This document shows, piece by piece, positions 27,987 through 37,061 of a stretch of DNA of 64,000 bases. Under the pieces are notes generated by a model, which saw only the letters and a program-made list of their open reading frames with translations, was not told where the DNA came from and made no database searches. Position 1 is the first letter of the stretch; every line of letters starts with the position of its first letter. The DNA comes from Chitinophaga filiformis (GTDB taxonomy: Bacteria; Bacteroidota; Bacteroidia; Chitinophagales; Chitinophagaceae), in assembly GCF_023100805.1 (NCBI RefSeq), contig NZ_CP095855.1, forward strand, positions 2,769,001 through 2,833,000, written 5' to 3'. The position numbers and the translations under genes are program-made.

Positions 27987-28802
27987 CTAATAACTGTTTT
28001 CTACTACGTTAATACTGCCGTCTGCCCGGTAATAGATCCGGCTGAAGGGGGCAGTGCTTTTTATGAGCCATACATTTCCGCCTATAATACTATGGTGACC
28101 TACCACAGTATCGCCGCCGAGGATGGTGGCGCCGGCATATATGATGACATTGTCTTCAATGGTAGGATGGCGTTTGCTGCGCGCCATATCCTTATCCACG
28201 CTTAATGCACCCAGTGTAACGCCCTGGTAGAGCTTAACATTGGCGCCGATAACGGTGGTTTCCCCGATAACGATACCGGTACCATGGTCAATGCAGAAAT
28301 AGGGCGCTATTACTGCTGCCGGATGTATGTCGATACCGGTGCAGCTATGCGCACGTTCGGTGATCATACGGGGCAGCAGCGGTATTTTCAGCTGCTGTAA
28401 TGCATGTGCAATGCGGTAAAAGGCGATCGCATAAAAACCAGGATATGCACGTATCACTTCGTACATACAGGTAGCCGCCGGGTCTCCTTTGTAAATGGCT
28501 TCCGCGTCTTTTTTTAATGCATCATAAATGACTTCCGCCTGTTCCATAAACTGGCGGCTCAGCGCCTCTGCTGCCGCTGGCAACTGTTGTTGCATCGGCT
28601 GTAACAGATGCTGCAATTCGGATTGCAGGCCATGTGCATATTCTTCCAGGAGCACAATATCAGCCATCACCTTCCCGGTATATTCTGGGAAAAGCCAGTT
28701 GATAAAATTGTTGGCAAAGTCGTTCACCGCACTGGTCGGAGGGTAGGCCGTAGCTGCAGCCAGCTGGTGCCTCCGCCTTAATTCTTCTAAAAGTTGTTGC
28801 AT
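27987..28802 (-). CDS. cysE: Serine O-acetyltransferase
   Basis: 271 residues from the ATG at 28802; an in-frame TTG at 28838 would add 12 residues. It acetylates serine with acetyl-CoA, the first step of cysteine synthesis. An N-terminal helical domain precedes the left-handed beta-helix with hexapeptide repeats: AHSCTGIDIHPAAVIAPYFCIDHGTGIVIGETTVIGANVKLYQGVTLGA, including the catalytic DHGTG histidine, then VIYAGATILGGDTVVGHHSIIGG. The unusually long N-terminal part (~160 residues) resembles the plant/SatA-like Bacteroidota form. It sits directly upstream of cysM. Confidence 0.93.
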   Translation of the reverse strand: MQQLLEELRRRHQLAAATAYPPTSAVNDFANNFINWLFPEYTGKVMADIVLLEEYAHGLQSELQHLLQPMQQQLPAAAEALSRQFMEQAEVIYDALKKDAEAIYKGDPAATCMYEVIRAYPGFYAIAFYRIAHALQQLKIPLLPRMITERAHSCTGIDIHPAAVIAPYFCIDHGTGIVIGETTVIGANVKLYQGVTLGALSVDKDMARSKRHPTIEDNVIIYAGATILGGDTVVGHHSIIGGNVWLIKSTAPFSRIYYRADGSINVVENSY

Positions 28803-28932
28803 ATCCAAGTGAATTACAGGATTGAGGGAAACGATCAATGAAATTACGTATTAATGTCGAGAGTCCATAAAGTTAGTAGACAAATGGCCCGTATCGAAGA
28901 TGGGCGTATGGTTGTTGCCCCATTTTGTTATC

Positions 28933-28966
28933 TTGGGCGGGTATCAAGTAATTTCCCTTAATTTTG
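28933..28966 (+). promoter_or_regulatory. Promoter of the NtrC-like regulator gene
   Basis: TAATTTTG at 28959-28966 matches TAnnTTTG, with TTG at 28933-28935 23 bases upstream. The predicted leader is about 18 bases to the ATG at 28991. Confidence 0.55.
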
Positions 28967-28990
28967 TACGTTGTTCACTAAAATAATGAT

Positions 28991-30175
28991 ATGGCCAACA
29001 TTCTGATAATTGACGACGAGAAAAGCATACGTAAAACGTTGTCCGAGATCCTGAGCTATGAAGGTTACAAGGTAGATGAGGCGGCAGATGGGGCGGAAGG
29101 CTTTAAAATGTTCAAAGAAAAGCAGTACGACGCCATTCTGTGCGACATAAAGATGCCCAAGATGGACGGGCTGGAATTCCTGGAAAAAGCCAAGGAAACC
29201 AATCCCGATGTGCCTATTGTGATGGTATCAGGACATGGAAATATTGACACGGCCGTAGAAGCAGTAAAAAAAGGCGCTTACGATTATATCTCCAAACCAC
29301 CGGACCTCAACAGGTTGCTGATCACCCTGCGTAATGCTATGGATAAAAGCACGCTGGTGACAGAAACAAAGACCCTGCGCCGGAAAGTGAACAAAACACA
29401 GGAAATGATCGGCACTTCTGCCCCTATCCTGAAAATAAAGGAAACAATAGAAAAAGTGGCGCCCACAGATGCCCGTGTGCTGGTGACCGGTGAGAACGGG
29501 GTAGGTAAGGAGCTGGTAGCCCGCTGGATACATGAACGCAGCAACCGGGCAACCGGTCCCATCGTGGAAGTGAACTGTGCTGCTATTCCCAGCGAACTGA
29601 TTGAAAGTGAGTTGTTTGGACATGAGAAAGGTTCCTTTACATCCGCAGTAAAACAACGGATCGGTAAGTTCGAACAGGCTAATGGCGGTACGCTGTTCCT
29701 GGACGAGATCGGGGACATGAGCCTCAGCGCACAGGCCAAAGTGCTGAGAGCCCTGCAGGAGGGAAAGATCACCCGTGTGGGAGGCGATAAAGAGATCAGT
29801 GTGGATGTAAGAGTGGTGGCGGCTACCAATAAAGACCTCCTGAAGGAAGTCGAGGAAAAGAATTTCCGTCTTGACCTTTACCACCGTCTCAGCGTGATCC
29901 TTATACATGTACCTTCCCTGAATGACCGCCGCGATGATATTCCCCTGCTGGTGGAACATTTCCTGGAAAGCGCCTGCCAGGAATACGGTATGGCGAAGAA
30001 GGCCATTGATAAGGAAGCCATGAAGGCTTTACAGCAGCATAACTGGTCCGGTAATATCCGCGAGCTGGGCAACGTAGTGGCCCGCCTGGTAATACTCTCC
30101 GGCAAAACGATCATGGCAGACGATGTATATGATTATGTGCTGCCGGCCAGGGATAAAAAGAAAATAAACGCTTAG
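28991..30175 (+). CDS. NtrC/AtoC-like response regulator without DNA-binding domain
   Basis: 394 residues. The receiver domain (1-120) has the phosphoacceptor Asp52 in LCDIKMPKMDG. The AAA+ domain (about 140-370) has Walker A GENGVGKE (167-174), Walker B GGTLFLDEIGD and the R-finger region FRLDLYHRLSV. The loop that contacts sigma-54 is GSFTSA (214-219) instead of GAFTGA: the key Phe and Thr are kept, the flanking Ala and Gly are Ser. The protein ends about 25 residues after NWSGNIRELGNVV (IMADDVYDYVLPARDKKKINA), leaving no room for the usual Fis-type helix-turn-helix. No histidine kinase is adjacent. It may act from solution or through partners. Confidence 0.88.
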   Translation: MANILIIDDEKSIRKTLSEILSYEGYKVDEAADGAEGFKMFKEKQYDAILCDIKMPKMDGLEFLEKAKETNPDVPIVMVSGHGNIDTAVEAVKKGAYDYISKPPDLNRLLITLRNAMDKSTLVTETKTLRRKVNKTQEMIGTSAPILKIKETIEKVAPTDARVLVTGENGVGKELVARWIHERSNRATGPIVEVNCAAIPSELIESELFGHEKGSFTSAVKQRIGKFEQANGGTLFLDEIGDMSLSAQAKVLRALQEGKITRVGGDKEISVDVRVVAATNKDLLKEVEEKNFRLDLYHRLSVILIHVPSLNDRRDDIPLLVEHFLESACQEYGMAKKAIDKEAMKALQQHNWSGNIRELGNVVARLVILSGKTIMADDVYDYVLPARDKKKINA

Positions 30176-30183
30176 TAATACCA

Positions 30184-30215
30184 GGGCTATCCGCCGAAAG
30201 CGGGTAGCCCTTTTT
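30184..30215 (+). terminator. Rho-independent terminator
   Basis: GGGCTATCCGC / GCGGGTAGCCC stem with a CGAAA loop and TTTTT after it. Confidence 0.75.
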
Positions 30216-30229
30216 CGTATTGTTGCACT

Positions 30230-30886
30230 ATGAACAAGCATGTGTACCTGATCAGCGGTATGGGAGCAGATGAACGGATATTCAGGCACCTTAGTTTTCC
30301 GGAGGAATATACCGTGCATTACCTGGATTGGCTCACCCCCGGCCCTCAGGAGACTTTCCCCGCCTATGCCGCCCGGATGGCTGCCCGGATCGAACATGAA
30401 GACGTTACCCTGCTTGGCGTCTCCTTCGGTGGTATGTTATCCGTCGAAATAGCAAGGCAAAGACCCGTACAGAAAGTTATCCTCATCAGCAGTATTAAAA
30501 GTACCGGCGAAAAGCCGCCCTACCTGGCCTGGGTACGGAAAACAGGTCTCCTGCATTTACTGCGCTTACCGGATTCCCTCATCTTCACACGCAGAAAGGG
30601 CCTGGTAAAGCTGTTCCTGAACGCAGAAACTGCTGAAGAACAGGAATTACTGGCCGATTATATGAACAAAACCGCCTACGGCTATCTCCGTTGGGGGATC
30701 CGCACCGTGGTGAACTGGCAGAACGATTTTATCCCGTCCTCACTGGTACACATCCACGGAGGCAGGGACAGGACCTTTCCTTCAAGGCTGATCAAGGCGG
30801 ACTATATAATTCCCACCGGTGGCCACTTTATGGTGTATAACCGCGCTAAAGAGATCAATGAGATCCTGAGAAAGGAGCTGGTGTGA
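30230..30886 (+). CDS. Alpha/beta hydrolase
   Basis: 218 residues. It starts YLISGMGADERIFRHL, an oxyanion-hole-type loop seen in small alpha/beta hydrolases; the nucleophile elbow is GVSFGG; the acid is probably the Asp in HIHGGRDRTFP and the His in GGHFMVYN near the C-terminus. The length is short, with a small cap. The substrate is unknown. It lies between the NtrC-like regulator and lepB but is separated from the former by a terminator. Confidence 0.8.
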   Translation: MNKHVYLISGMGADERIFRHLSFPEEYTVHYLDWLTPGPQETFPAYAARMAARIEHEDVTLLGVSFGGMLSVEIARQRPVQKVILISSIKSTGEKPPYLAWVRKTGLLHLLRLPDSLIFTRRKGLVKLFLNAETAEEQELLADYMNKTAYGYLRWGIRTVVNWQNDFIPSSLVHIHGGRDRTFPSRLIKADYIIPTGGHFMVYNRAKEINEILRKELV

Positions 30887-31005
30887 TTTCAAAACTCCTA
30901 TGAACCAATTGCATTACATGTAAAAAAGTTTATTAAATCAACCTAATCCCCTTATTTTAGCAAAACATTTGATTAGTATTAATTAGCTTGCAGCATACAG
31001 AATAT

Positions 31006-31013
31006 TATATTTG
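31006..31013 (+). promoter_or_regulatory. Putative -7 box of lepB
   Basis: TATATTTG, exact TAnnTTTG, 29 bases before the ATG. Confidence 0.45.
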
Positions 31014-31041
31014 ATCTTTTAAATATCTTAAACGAATCTTA

Positions 31042-32223
31042 ATGAACCTGGCTTTTTGGAGAAGAAATAAAGAGGGTCAGCCAAAGAAGAAGAAATCTGC
31101 CGTTAGAGAGTGGTTTGATGCTGCTATTTTCGCCATCATCGCTGCTACCTTGATACGCACTTTTATTTTTGAGGCGTACACTATCCCAACCCCATCTATG
31201 GAAAAAACATTACTGGTAAACGACTTTTTGTTTGTCAGTAAGATCAGCTACGGGCCTCGTATTCCCATGACGCCACTCGCTGTACCTTTTACTCACCATA
31301 CGCTGCCGTTCACTAAGTATAGTAAGGCTTATTCTGAAGCTGTACATTGGAAATACAGACGTCTGCCAGGTTTTTCAGATGTTGAACGTTATGATGTAGT
31401 GGTATTCAACTTCCCTGAAGGAGATACCGTAGCCCTGGAGCAACAGGAACAAAGCTATTACCAGCTGGTAAGATTTTATGGACGTGACGCCGTATGGGAA
31501 CAGAACCATGTTACTTCCCGTCCTGTAGATAAACGTGAGAACTATATCAAGCGCTGTATGGCCGTTGCCGGCGATACCCTTAGCATCAAAGAAGGTATCG
31601 TTTTCGTGAATGGTACACAGGCGCCCATCCCACCGGAAAGCGAACGTACCTACTGGGTAAAGACCACCGGAGATCCGCTGAACCCAAGCCGTCTCGACGA
31701 ACTGAACATCGATCCGTCCCCACGCAGTGTTGACGACTCCGCCACTTTCAGATATGACCTGACCCCTGGTATGGCCAACCTCCTGAAAACATGGCCGGCC
31801 GTACAGGATATCAGGCCTTATGTAAAGTCGCCAAGACAGGATGTACAGGTGTTCCCGCACGATACTGCACATTACAGATGGACAGAACATAACTTTGGCC
31901 CCCTGTATATTCCAAAGAAAGGTGTGACCGTCAACCTTGACAGCACCAACATTGCTTTCTACGACCGTATCATCAGCGTATACGAAGGCAATAAGCTGGA
32001 AGCCAGGAACGGACAATTCTATATCAATAACAAACCGGCCAATACCTACACCTTCAAAATGAACTATTACTGGATGATGGGTGATAACCGTGATAACTCA
32101 CTGGATTCCCGTTTCTGGGGTTTTGTTCCTGAAGATCACATCGTAGGTAAGGCATGGCTGATCTGGATGAGCTATGGCCACGGCAGCATCCGCTGGAACA
32201 GGCTGTTCAGAACAATTAAATAA
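31042..32223 (+). CDS. lepB: Signal peptidase I
   Basis: 393 residues. A membrane-anchored protease that removes signal peptides from Sec-exported proteins. One N-terminal helix (WFDAAIFAIIAATLIRTFIF) leads to the catalytic Ser52 in PTPSMEKTL; the general base is Lys170 in YIKRCMAVAGD; the C-terminal box is GDNRDNSLDSRFWGFVP. Between the lysine box and the last box is an insertion of roughly 150 residues, as in other Bacteroidota enzymes, which explains the length compared with ~320 in Escherichia coli. Confidence 0.95.
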   Translation: MNLAFWRRNKEGQPKKKKSAVREWFDAAIFAIIAATLIRTFIFEAYTIPTPSMEKTLLVNDFLFVSKISYGPRIPMTPLAVPFTHHTLPFTKYSKAYSEAVHWKYRRLPGFSDVERYDVVVFNFPEGDTVALEQQEQSYYQLVRFYGRDAVWEQNHVTSRPVDKRENYIKRCMAVAGDTLSIKEGIVFVNGTQAPIPPESERTYWVKTTGDPLNPSRLDELNIDPSPRSVDDSATFRYDLTPGMANLLKTWPAVQDIRPYVKSPRQDVQVFPHDTAHYRWTEHNFGPLYIPKKGVTVNLDSTNIAFYDRIISVYEGNKLEARNGQFYINNKPANTYTFKMNYYWMMGDNRDNSLDSRFWGFVPEDHIVGKAWLIWMSYGHGSIRWNRLFRTIK

Positions 32224-32280
32224 ACACTCCGGATTGCTGTAACACAGGTTACAAGATCTTTCCGTTGGCTCACAATATCC

Positions 32281-32350
32281 GATTACGAATTACGCATGAC
32301 ATCCGGTTACAAACACAAACTTGTAATTCGTCATCCGTAATTCGTAATTT
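32281..32350. repeat. Long imperfect inverted repeat
   Basis: Outer arms ATTACGAATTACG (32282-32294) and CGTAATTCGTAAT (about 32336-32348) are perfect complements, and pairing continues inward (GCATGACATCCGGTTACAA against TTGTAATTCGTCATC) with a few mismatches to an ACACAAAC loop. It lies between lepB and cdd. Confidence 0.7.
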
Positions 32351-32355
32351 AGTAT

Positions 32356-32841
32356 ATGGACATCCGTAAACACTCTTTTGAATACCATTCTTTCCAGGAT
32401 AGTGCAGCCTTACCCATTGCAGATCTCCGCTTACTGGAAGAAGCCCGCGAAGTAACCGCCCAGGCTTATGCCCCTTATTCCAACTTTTATGTAGGCGCCG
32501 CCATTTTACTGGCTAACGGTATCGTGGTAAGAGGAACAAACCAGGAGAACGCCTCTTTCCCTGCCGGCATCTGTGCAGAAAGAGTGGCCTTATCGACCGC
32601 AGCGTCCCTCTATCCGGGAGTACCTATCCTTACTATCGCCATCAGCTATCACAATCCATCAGGAAGTAATGACACGCCTATTTCACCCTGCGGCATCTGC
32701 CGGCAGACCTTATCAGAATATGAAGGGCGTCAGCAACAATCTATCCGTGTTGTCATGAGCGGGCAAACGGGAAAAGTGTTCATTATCCAGACTATCAGAC
32801 ACTTGCTGCCATTGGGATTCTCTGCAGAAGATATGCAATAA
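32356..32841 (+). CDS. cdd: Cytidine deaminase
   Basis: 161 residues. It deaminates cytidine and deoxycytidine to uridine and deoxyuridine in pyrimidine salvage. Zinc ligands are Cys73 with the proton-shuttling Glu75 (CAERVAL) and Cys112/Cys115 (PCGICRQTL); YSNFYVGAAI is the N-terminal family segment and TNQENASFPAG contacts the sugar. The protein has a slightly longer N-terminus than the 130-residue tetrameric type. The ATG is preceded closely by the end of an inverted repeat. Confidence 0.94.
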   Translation: MDIRKHSFEYHSFQDSAALPIADLRLLEEAREVTAQAYAPYSNFYVGAAILLANGIVVRGTNQENASFPAGICAERVALSTAASLYPGVPILTIAISYHNPSGSNDTPISPCGICRQTLSEYEGRQQQSIRVVMSGQTGKVFIIQTIRHLLPLGFSAEDMQ

Positions 32842-32847
32842 ATTTGT

Positions 32848-32855
32848 TATCTTTG
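32848..32855 (+). promoter_or_regulatory. Putative -7 box of the TPR protein gene
   Basis: TATCTTTG, an exact TAnnTTTG match, 20 bases before the ATG at 32875. Confidence 0.45.
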
Positions 32856-32874
32856 CCCTAGTCTATGAAACGCT

Positions 32875-33567
32875 ATGTTGAAGGTCCATGTCTTATGTCC
32901 GCTGCTATGGACGGTTTTATTCGTGCAAGTTGCTATGGCTTTCCCAGGAAATAAATTAAAGGGTCTATATAAAGAAGGAGTGAACTGCCGCAGTGAGGGC
33001 AGATTTCAGGCTGCAAAGAAATGTTTCAATGAAATATTACATTATGACAGCAGCTATACAGTAGCCTACCTGCAAATGGCCGAAATCCTGGCATTGGAGG
33101 AGGAATACCATGAAAGCATACGCTATTACCAGCATTTCCTCCGCCTGGATGAAGAACAGCCGGCCTCCTGGTATGCCATGGGGGTACTATACTTCAATAC
33201 CAAAGACTTTCATAATGCAGTCGGTGCTTTTGAAAAGGCACAAAAGAAAGGGCATCCTGCCGATGCAGATTATAACCTGCACCTGGGCACTGCCTACCTG
33301 CACATCCGCCAGGTAGAAAAAGGTGTGAAACATCTTAAATCCTGTCTTGCTTTACGTGAGAACGATCCCAGGCCCATGCAGGCATTGGCGCATCACTATT
33401 ACCTGGCAGGCAATTACGATGCTGCCATTATGTACTGGGGTAAATTACTCGGTATTCAGCCAGAGAATGCTTTTGCCATGTTTATGCTGGGCAAGTCATA
33501 CATTGGCAATGGTGAAGTGGCAAAAGGAGAAGCCTTGTGTGACAGGGCGCTGGCAGTGACGCAATAA
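32875..33567 (+). CDS. Exported tetratricopeptide-repeat protein
   Basis: 230 residues. The N-terminus (HVLCPLLWTVLFVQVAMAFPG) reads as a signal peptide. At least four TPR units follow (GVNCRSEGRFQAAKKCFNEIL, YLQMAEILALEEEYHESIRYY, WYAMGVLYFNTKDFHNAVGAF, LHLGTAYLHIRQVEKGVKHL, ALAHHYYLAGNYDAAIMYW) covering nearly the whole protein. The role is probably as a periplasmic or outer-membrane-associated scaffold; no partner is indicated by the neighbourhood. Confidence 0.8.
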   Translation: MLKVHVLCPLLWTVLFVQVAMAFPGNKLKGLYKEGVNCRSEGRFQAAKKCFNEILHYDSSYTVAYLQMAEILALEEEYHESIRYYQHFLRLDEEQPASWYAMGVLYFNTKDFHNAVGAFEKAQKKGHPADADYNLHLGTAYLHIRQVEKGVKHLKSCLALRENDPRPMQALAHHYYLAGNYDAAIMYWGKLLGIQPENAFAMFMLGKSYIGNGEVAKGEALCDRALAVTQ

Positions 33568-33592
33568 TATTATGCAGACAGCAGATAAAAGA

Positions 33593-33618
33593 AAAAGCTC
33601 CCGGAGACGGGAGCTTTT
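33593..33618. terminator. Bidirectional terminator between the TPR gene and argS
   Basis: Perfect 11-bp stem AAAAGCTCCCG / CGGGAGCTTTT with a GAGA loop; A and T runs on either side serve both convergent genes. Confidence 0.8.
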
Positions 33619-33640
33619 CGCTTTATAAGACAGTCTATTA

Positions 33641-35569
33641 TTACATTCTTTCAGGTACATCAATACCCAGCAGTTTCATACTCTTCGCAATGGTCCTGGC
33701 TGTGAGCATAACGATCTGCGTACGGAGCTTTTGCTTTTCCGGCGTTTCCGCATCCTGCACAGAGTAGGTGTATTTACCATCTACTTTCTCGGCATAGAAA
33801 GAGTTGAACTGTTGTGCAAGCTGGAACACGTAGTTAGCGATCACAGAAGGGCTCATTTCTTTCAGGGCTTCTTCCAGCACGCTTTCATATTGTTCGTTCA
33901 GCAGGATCAGTTCTTTCTCCAGGGGCAGTAGGCTGCCCTTATGACAGTAACCTTCCAGCTTATCTGCATCCGGTGCTACCTCGCGCAGAATAGATTTAAT
34001 ACGGGCATGCGCATACTGGACAAACACGCTCGTGAATCCGTGCAGGTCAATAGACTCTCTCGGGTCGAACACCATTCTCTTTTTAGGGTCTACACGCAGC
34101 AGGAAGAATTTCATGGCGCCAATACCGAGCATCTTATAAAGTGCCTGCAGATCTTCCTCGGCCATATCTTTCAGTTTACCGGAATTGGCTGTCTGTTCTG
34201 CTGCTGCTTCGATCGTTTCGTCGATCAGGTCATCTGCATCTACAACGGTACCTTCACGGCTCTTCATACGGCCGCTGGGCAATTCCACCATGCCGTAGGA
34301 AAGATGGAAAATACCATCCGCACAAGGTTCCTGCAGTTTCTTCAGGATCAGCTGCAGCACTTTGAAGTGATAGTTTTGTTCGTCTGCCACCACATAGATG
34401 CTCTGATCCATCTGGTAGTCGGCGTATTTAAGACGGGCGGTGCCCAGGTCCTGCGTCATATATACAGAGGTACCATCTCCGCGCAATAACAATTTCTCAT
34501 CAAGCCCGTCGGCAGTCAGGTCTATCCAGATGGAGTTGTCAGGCTTTTTAAACAGTACGCCTTTTGCCAGTCCTTCTTCTACCAGGTCTTTACCCAGCAG
34601 GTAGGTCTCGCTTTCATAGTACATCTTGTCGAAGTCGATGCCCAGGCGTTTGTAGGTTTCATCGAAACCTTTGTACACCCAGCTGTTCATGGTAGCCCAG
34701 AGGTGACGTACCTCAGGGTTGCCTGCTTCCCATTGCTGCAGCATGATCTGGGCCTGCTGCATGATCTCTGTCTGTTTACGGGACAGTTCCTTGATCTCAT
34801 CATTGAGTTTGCTGAGTTTCTCTTCATCCGCCTTTATTTCAGGCTTATGGAAGAGGGTAACCAGCTTCTCTATACGTTCCAGGTCTGCGCCCTGGAAATC
34901 TTTGAAGTCGTTTTCAAGCGCGCGTGCTATGATAGGCTCTGTCTGTTCCTTAAGGATGGTCTCAAATTTCACGTAGTAGTCGCCCACCAGGTGGTCGCCC
35001 TTGATGCCGGTTGATTCGGGGGTATCTCCATGGGCAAACAGCTGCCAGGCCAGCATGGATTTACAGATATGGATACCGCGGTCGTTCACGAGGTTGGCCT
35101 TGATCACGTCGTAACCGTTGGCTTTGAGGATCTCTGCGATCGAATAGCCGAGGAAGTTATTACGGAGGTGACCCAGGTGCAAAGGTTTATTGGTATTGGG
35201 GGAGGAGTATTCCACCATTACTTTTTTCCCGTTGGAGGCTTTCTTACCGATGTTACGGTTATTGAAGTGTTGCTGCAGGTACTGTGCCCAGTATTGTTCA
35301 CAGATCTGCAGGTTGAGGAAGCCCTTGATCACGTTATAACCGGACACGAGGTCCGGATTATGTTCAACAAGGTATGTACCCAGTCGATCAGCAGTTTCTT
35401 CGGGTTTTAAGCGGCTGAATTTAGTGAAGGGGAATACCAGGATGGTATATTCACCTTCAAATTCAGGTTTGGTAGTATTGATCGCAATGTCCTTTGCAGG
35501 AATTGTCTGTTCGAAAAGCGCCTTAATTGCTGCTGCAGCAGCAGATCTGATGGATTGTACAACACTCAT
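33641..35569 (-). CDS. argS: Arginyl-tRNA synthetase
   Basis: 642 residues, class I aminoacyl-tRNA synthetase charging tRNA-Arg. The N-terminal additional domain for tRNA D-loop recognition spans about 1-115; VEYSSPNTNKPLHLGHLRNN carries the HIGH motif (HLGH); ADEQNYHFKVLQLIL and GMVELPSGRMKSREG contain the KMSKS-equivalent (MKSREG); the C-terminal anticodon-binding DALR domain ends KLLGIDVPERM, with the invariant Met at the C-terminus. Typical length and complete. Confidence 0.96.
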   Translation of the reverse strand: MSVVQSIRSAAAAAIKALFEQTIPAKDIAINTTKPEFEGEYTILVFPFTKFSRLKPEETADRLGTYLVEHNPDLVSGYNVIKGFLNLQICEQYWAQYLQQHFNNRNIGKKASNGKKVMVEYSSPNTNKPLHLGHLRNNFLGYSIAEILKANGYDVIKANLVNDRGIHICKSMLAWQLFAHGDTPESTGIKGDHLVGDYYVKFETILKEQTEPIIARALENDFKDFQGADLERIEKLVTLFHKPEIKADEEKLSKLNDEIKELSRKQTEIMQQAQIMLQQWEAGNPEVRHLWATMNSWVYKGFDETYKRLGIDFDKMYYESETYLLGKDLVEEGLAKGVLFKKPDNSIWIDLTADGLDEKLLLRGDGTSVYMTQDLGTARLKYADYQMDQSIYVVADEQNYHFKVLQLILKKLQEPCADGIFHLSYGMVELPSGRMKSREGTVVDADDLIDETIEAAAEQTANSGKLKDMAEEDLQALYKMLGIGAMKFFLLRVDPKKRMVFDPRESIDLHGFTSVFVQYAHARIKSILREVAPDADKLEGYCHKGSLLPLEKELILLNEQYESVLEEALKEMSPSVIANYVFQLAQQFNSFYAEKVDGKYTYSVQDAETPEKQKLRTQIVMLTARTIAKSMKLLGIDVPERM

Positions 35570-35588
35570 GCTGATAAACGGTTAATGC

Positions 35589-35608
35589 CAAAAGTAACGT
35601 CAAAGGTA
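35589..35608 (-). promoter_or_regulatory. Two overlapping -7-type boxes upstream of argS
   Basis: On the minus strand TACCTTTG (35601-35608) and TACTTTTG (35589-35596) are both exact TAnnTTTG matches, the nearer about 19 bases before the ATG. Which is used is unknown. Confidence 0.45.
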
Positions 35609-35649
35609 TAAAAAATCCGCCGGGCAGCCCGGGGGACCAGATAATATAA

Positions 35650-35687
35650 TACGAAAAAAGGGCCGGCAATAAGCTGCCAGGCCCTTT
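35650..35687 (-). terminator. Rho-independent terminator of the OmpA-family gene
   Basis: AAAGGGCC / GGCCCTTT with an inner GGCA/TGCC pair; on the minus strand it is followed by TTTTTTCG. Confidence 0.7.
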
Positions 35688-35711
35688 CCAGGGTTTATCG
35701 GATGCTGAGTA

Positions 35712-37061
35712 TTAATAGATGGTGAACTCCACCCTTCTGTTTTTCTGCCTTCCGGCCTTTGTTTTATTGCTGGCTATCGGCTGGGTGGATCCGTAACCTA
35801 CTGCTTCAATCTTAGATGGATTTGCGCCCTGGTTGACCAGGTACTGTTTTACTGATTCTGCCCTGTCTTTGGAGAGGGCCATATTTTTGGTAGCATTGCC
35901 CACATTGTCGGTATGGCCGCCAAGTTTCAGGCTGAAGCCCCTGGTCTTGAGCATTTCTGCCAGCTGGTCGAGCGAGGCGTAAGAGCCGGGTTTGATGCTG
36001 GATTTGCCGGTTTCAAATTCCAGGTTCTGGATAGCGTTCCTGACGATGCGGCGGTCTTCATCTGTAATAATTACCTGGGTAGGCGCTTTCGGCTCGGTGA
36101 TCTTAGGCAGTTCGCAGCCGCTGCCGTCTACCTTGGCGCCTGACGCTGTACCCGGGCATTTATCAAAATAGTCAGATACGCCGTCTCCGTCCGCATCAGC
36201 GGTGAGTTTACTCATCTCTCCGGACAGGCGGTTATTTTCGGCCCTGCTGGTTTCCAGCTCGCGTTGCAGGTTGGCTTTCTGTGCTGCCAGTTCATCGTAC
36301 ATCACTTTAGCAGGGTTCTGCCAGTTCAGTTGCGATTTATTCCTCGGTCCCAGGGGGAATTCCAGTCCGGCGTAGCCGTAGGAGTATTTGTCTTTATCAG
36401 GGCCGAAGTGGAAGCCATCCAGGTTATCCCCGTCTACATAGTGCATGGTATATCCCAGGTCGAGGTTGACGGCCTCCGAGAGTTTAAATTTCAATCCTGC
36501 GCCGATGGGTACATAGAACTCGGTGATGCTGCCATTGGTTTTATATTCCATCAGGGCGCCGCCCGATGTCGTGGCGATCTTCGGCGAATAATTGGCCAGT
36601 CCTGCGCCGCCGGATACATACAACTGGATCGCATTCTTTCTGTACATCCAGTTGATGGTGGCCAGGTTGATAACGGCATTCAGGCTGCCGGACCATTTGA
36701 GTTTGGTTTCGAAGTGATCCAGGCGCCGGTTGGGATCTTTTTCGTTCCCCAGTTTGCGGTCATTATTGCCTGCCAGCTTGCCACCCACATAGTCGGCCCG
36801 GATGCCGAGGGAGTGGAGGATCTGCCATTTTACATAAGCCCCGTAGCCGACCTGGGCTTTCCATTTTGTGAAATCGTTACTGCCGCCGGTAGGGGCAACC
36901 GGGGCCAGCAATCCTCCGTTGACACCCACTGACCATCGCCGGTAGCCGGGGCCATCAGTAAAAATAGGGCCGGTCACAGTGGTCTGGGCAATACTGCATA
37001 GTGGAGTGGAAAGGGCCAGCACACACGCTGCCCGGATAAGTGAGGTGTTTTTCATAATCAT
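35712..37061 (-). CDS. OmpA-family outer membrane protein
   Basis: 449 residues from ATG at 37061 (a second ATG two codons on is equally good). A signal peptide ends near CSIAQ. The first ~230 residues form an outer membrane barrel with GLRADYVGG and LDLGYTMHYVDG strands; a coiled-coil-like stretch (AAQKANLQRELETSRAENNRLSGEM) and a thrombospondin-type-3-like calcium repeat (DADGDGVSDYFDKCPG) link to the C-terminal OmpA domain, which binds peptidoglycan (LEFETGKSSIKPGSYASLDQ, LGGHTDNVGN, DRAESVKQYL, GYGSTQPIASN, NRRVEF). It anchors the outer membrane to the wall. Confidence 0.92.
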   Translation of the reverse strand: MIMKNTSLIRAACVLALSTPLCSIAQTTVTGPIFTDGPGYRRWSVGVNGGLLAPVAPTGGSNDFTKWKAQVGYGAYVKWQILHSLGIRADYVGGKLAGNNDRKLGNEKDPNRRLDHFETKLKWSGSLNAVINLATINWMYRKNAIQLYVSGGAGLANYSPKIATTSGGALMEYKTNGSITEFYVPIGAGLKFKLSEAVNLDLGYTMHYVDGDNLDGFHFGPDKDKYSYGYAGLEFPLGPRNKSQLNWQNPAKVMYDELAAQKANLQRELETSRAENNRLSGEMSKLTADADGDGVSDYFDKCPGTASGAKVDGSGCELPKITEPKAPTQVIITDEDRRIVRNAIQNLEFETGKSSIKPGSYASLDQLAEMLKTRGFSLKLGGHTDNVGNATKNMALSKDRAESVKQYLVNQGANPSKIEAVGYGSTQPIASNKTKAGRQKNRRVEFTIY

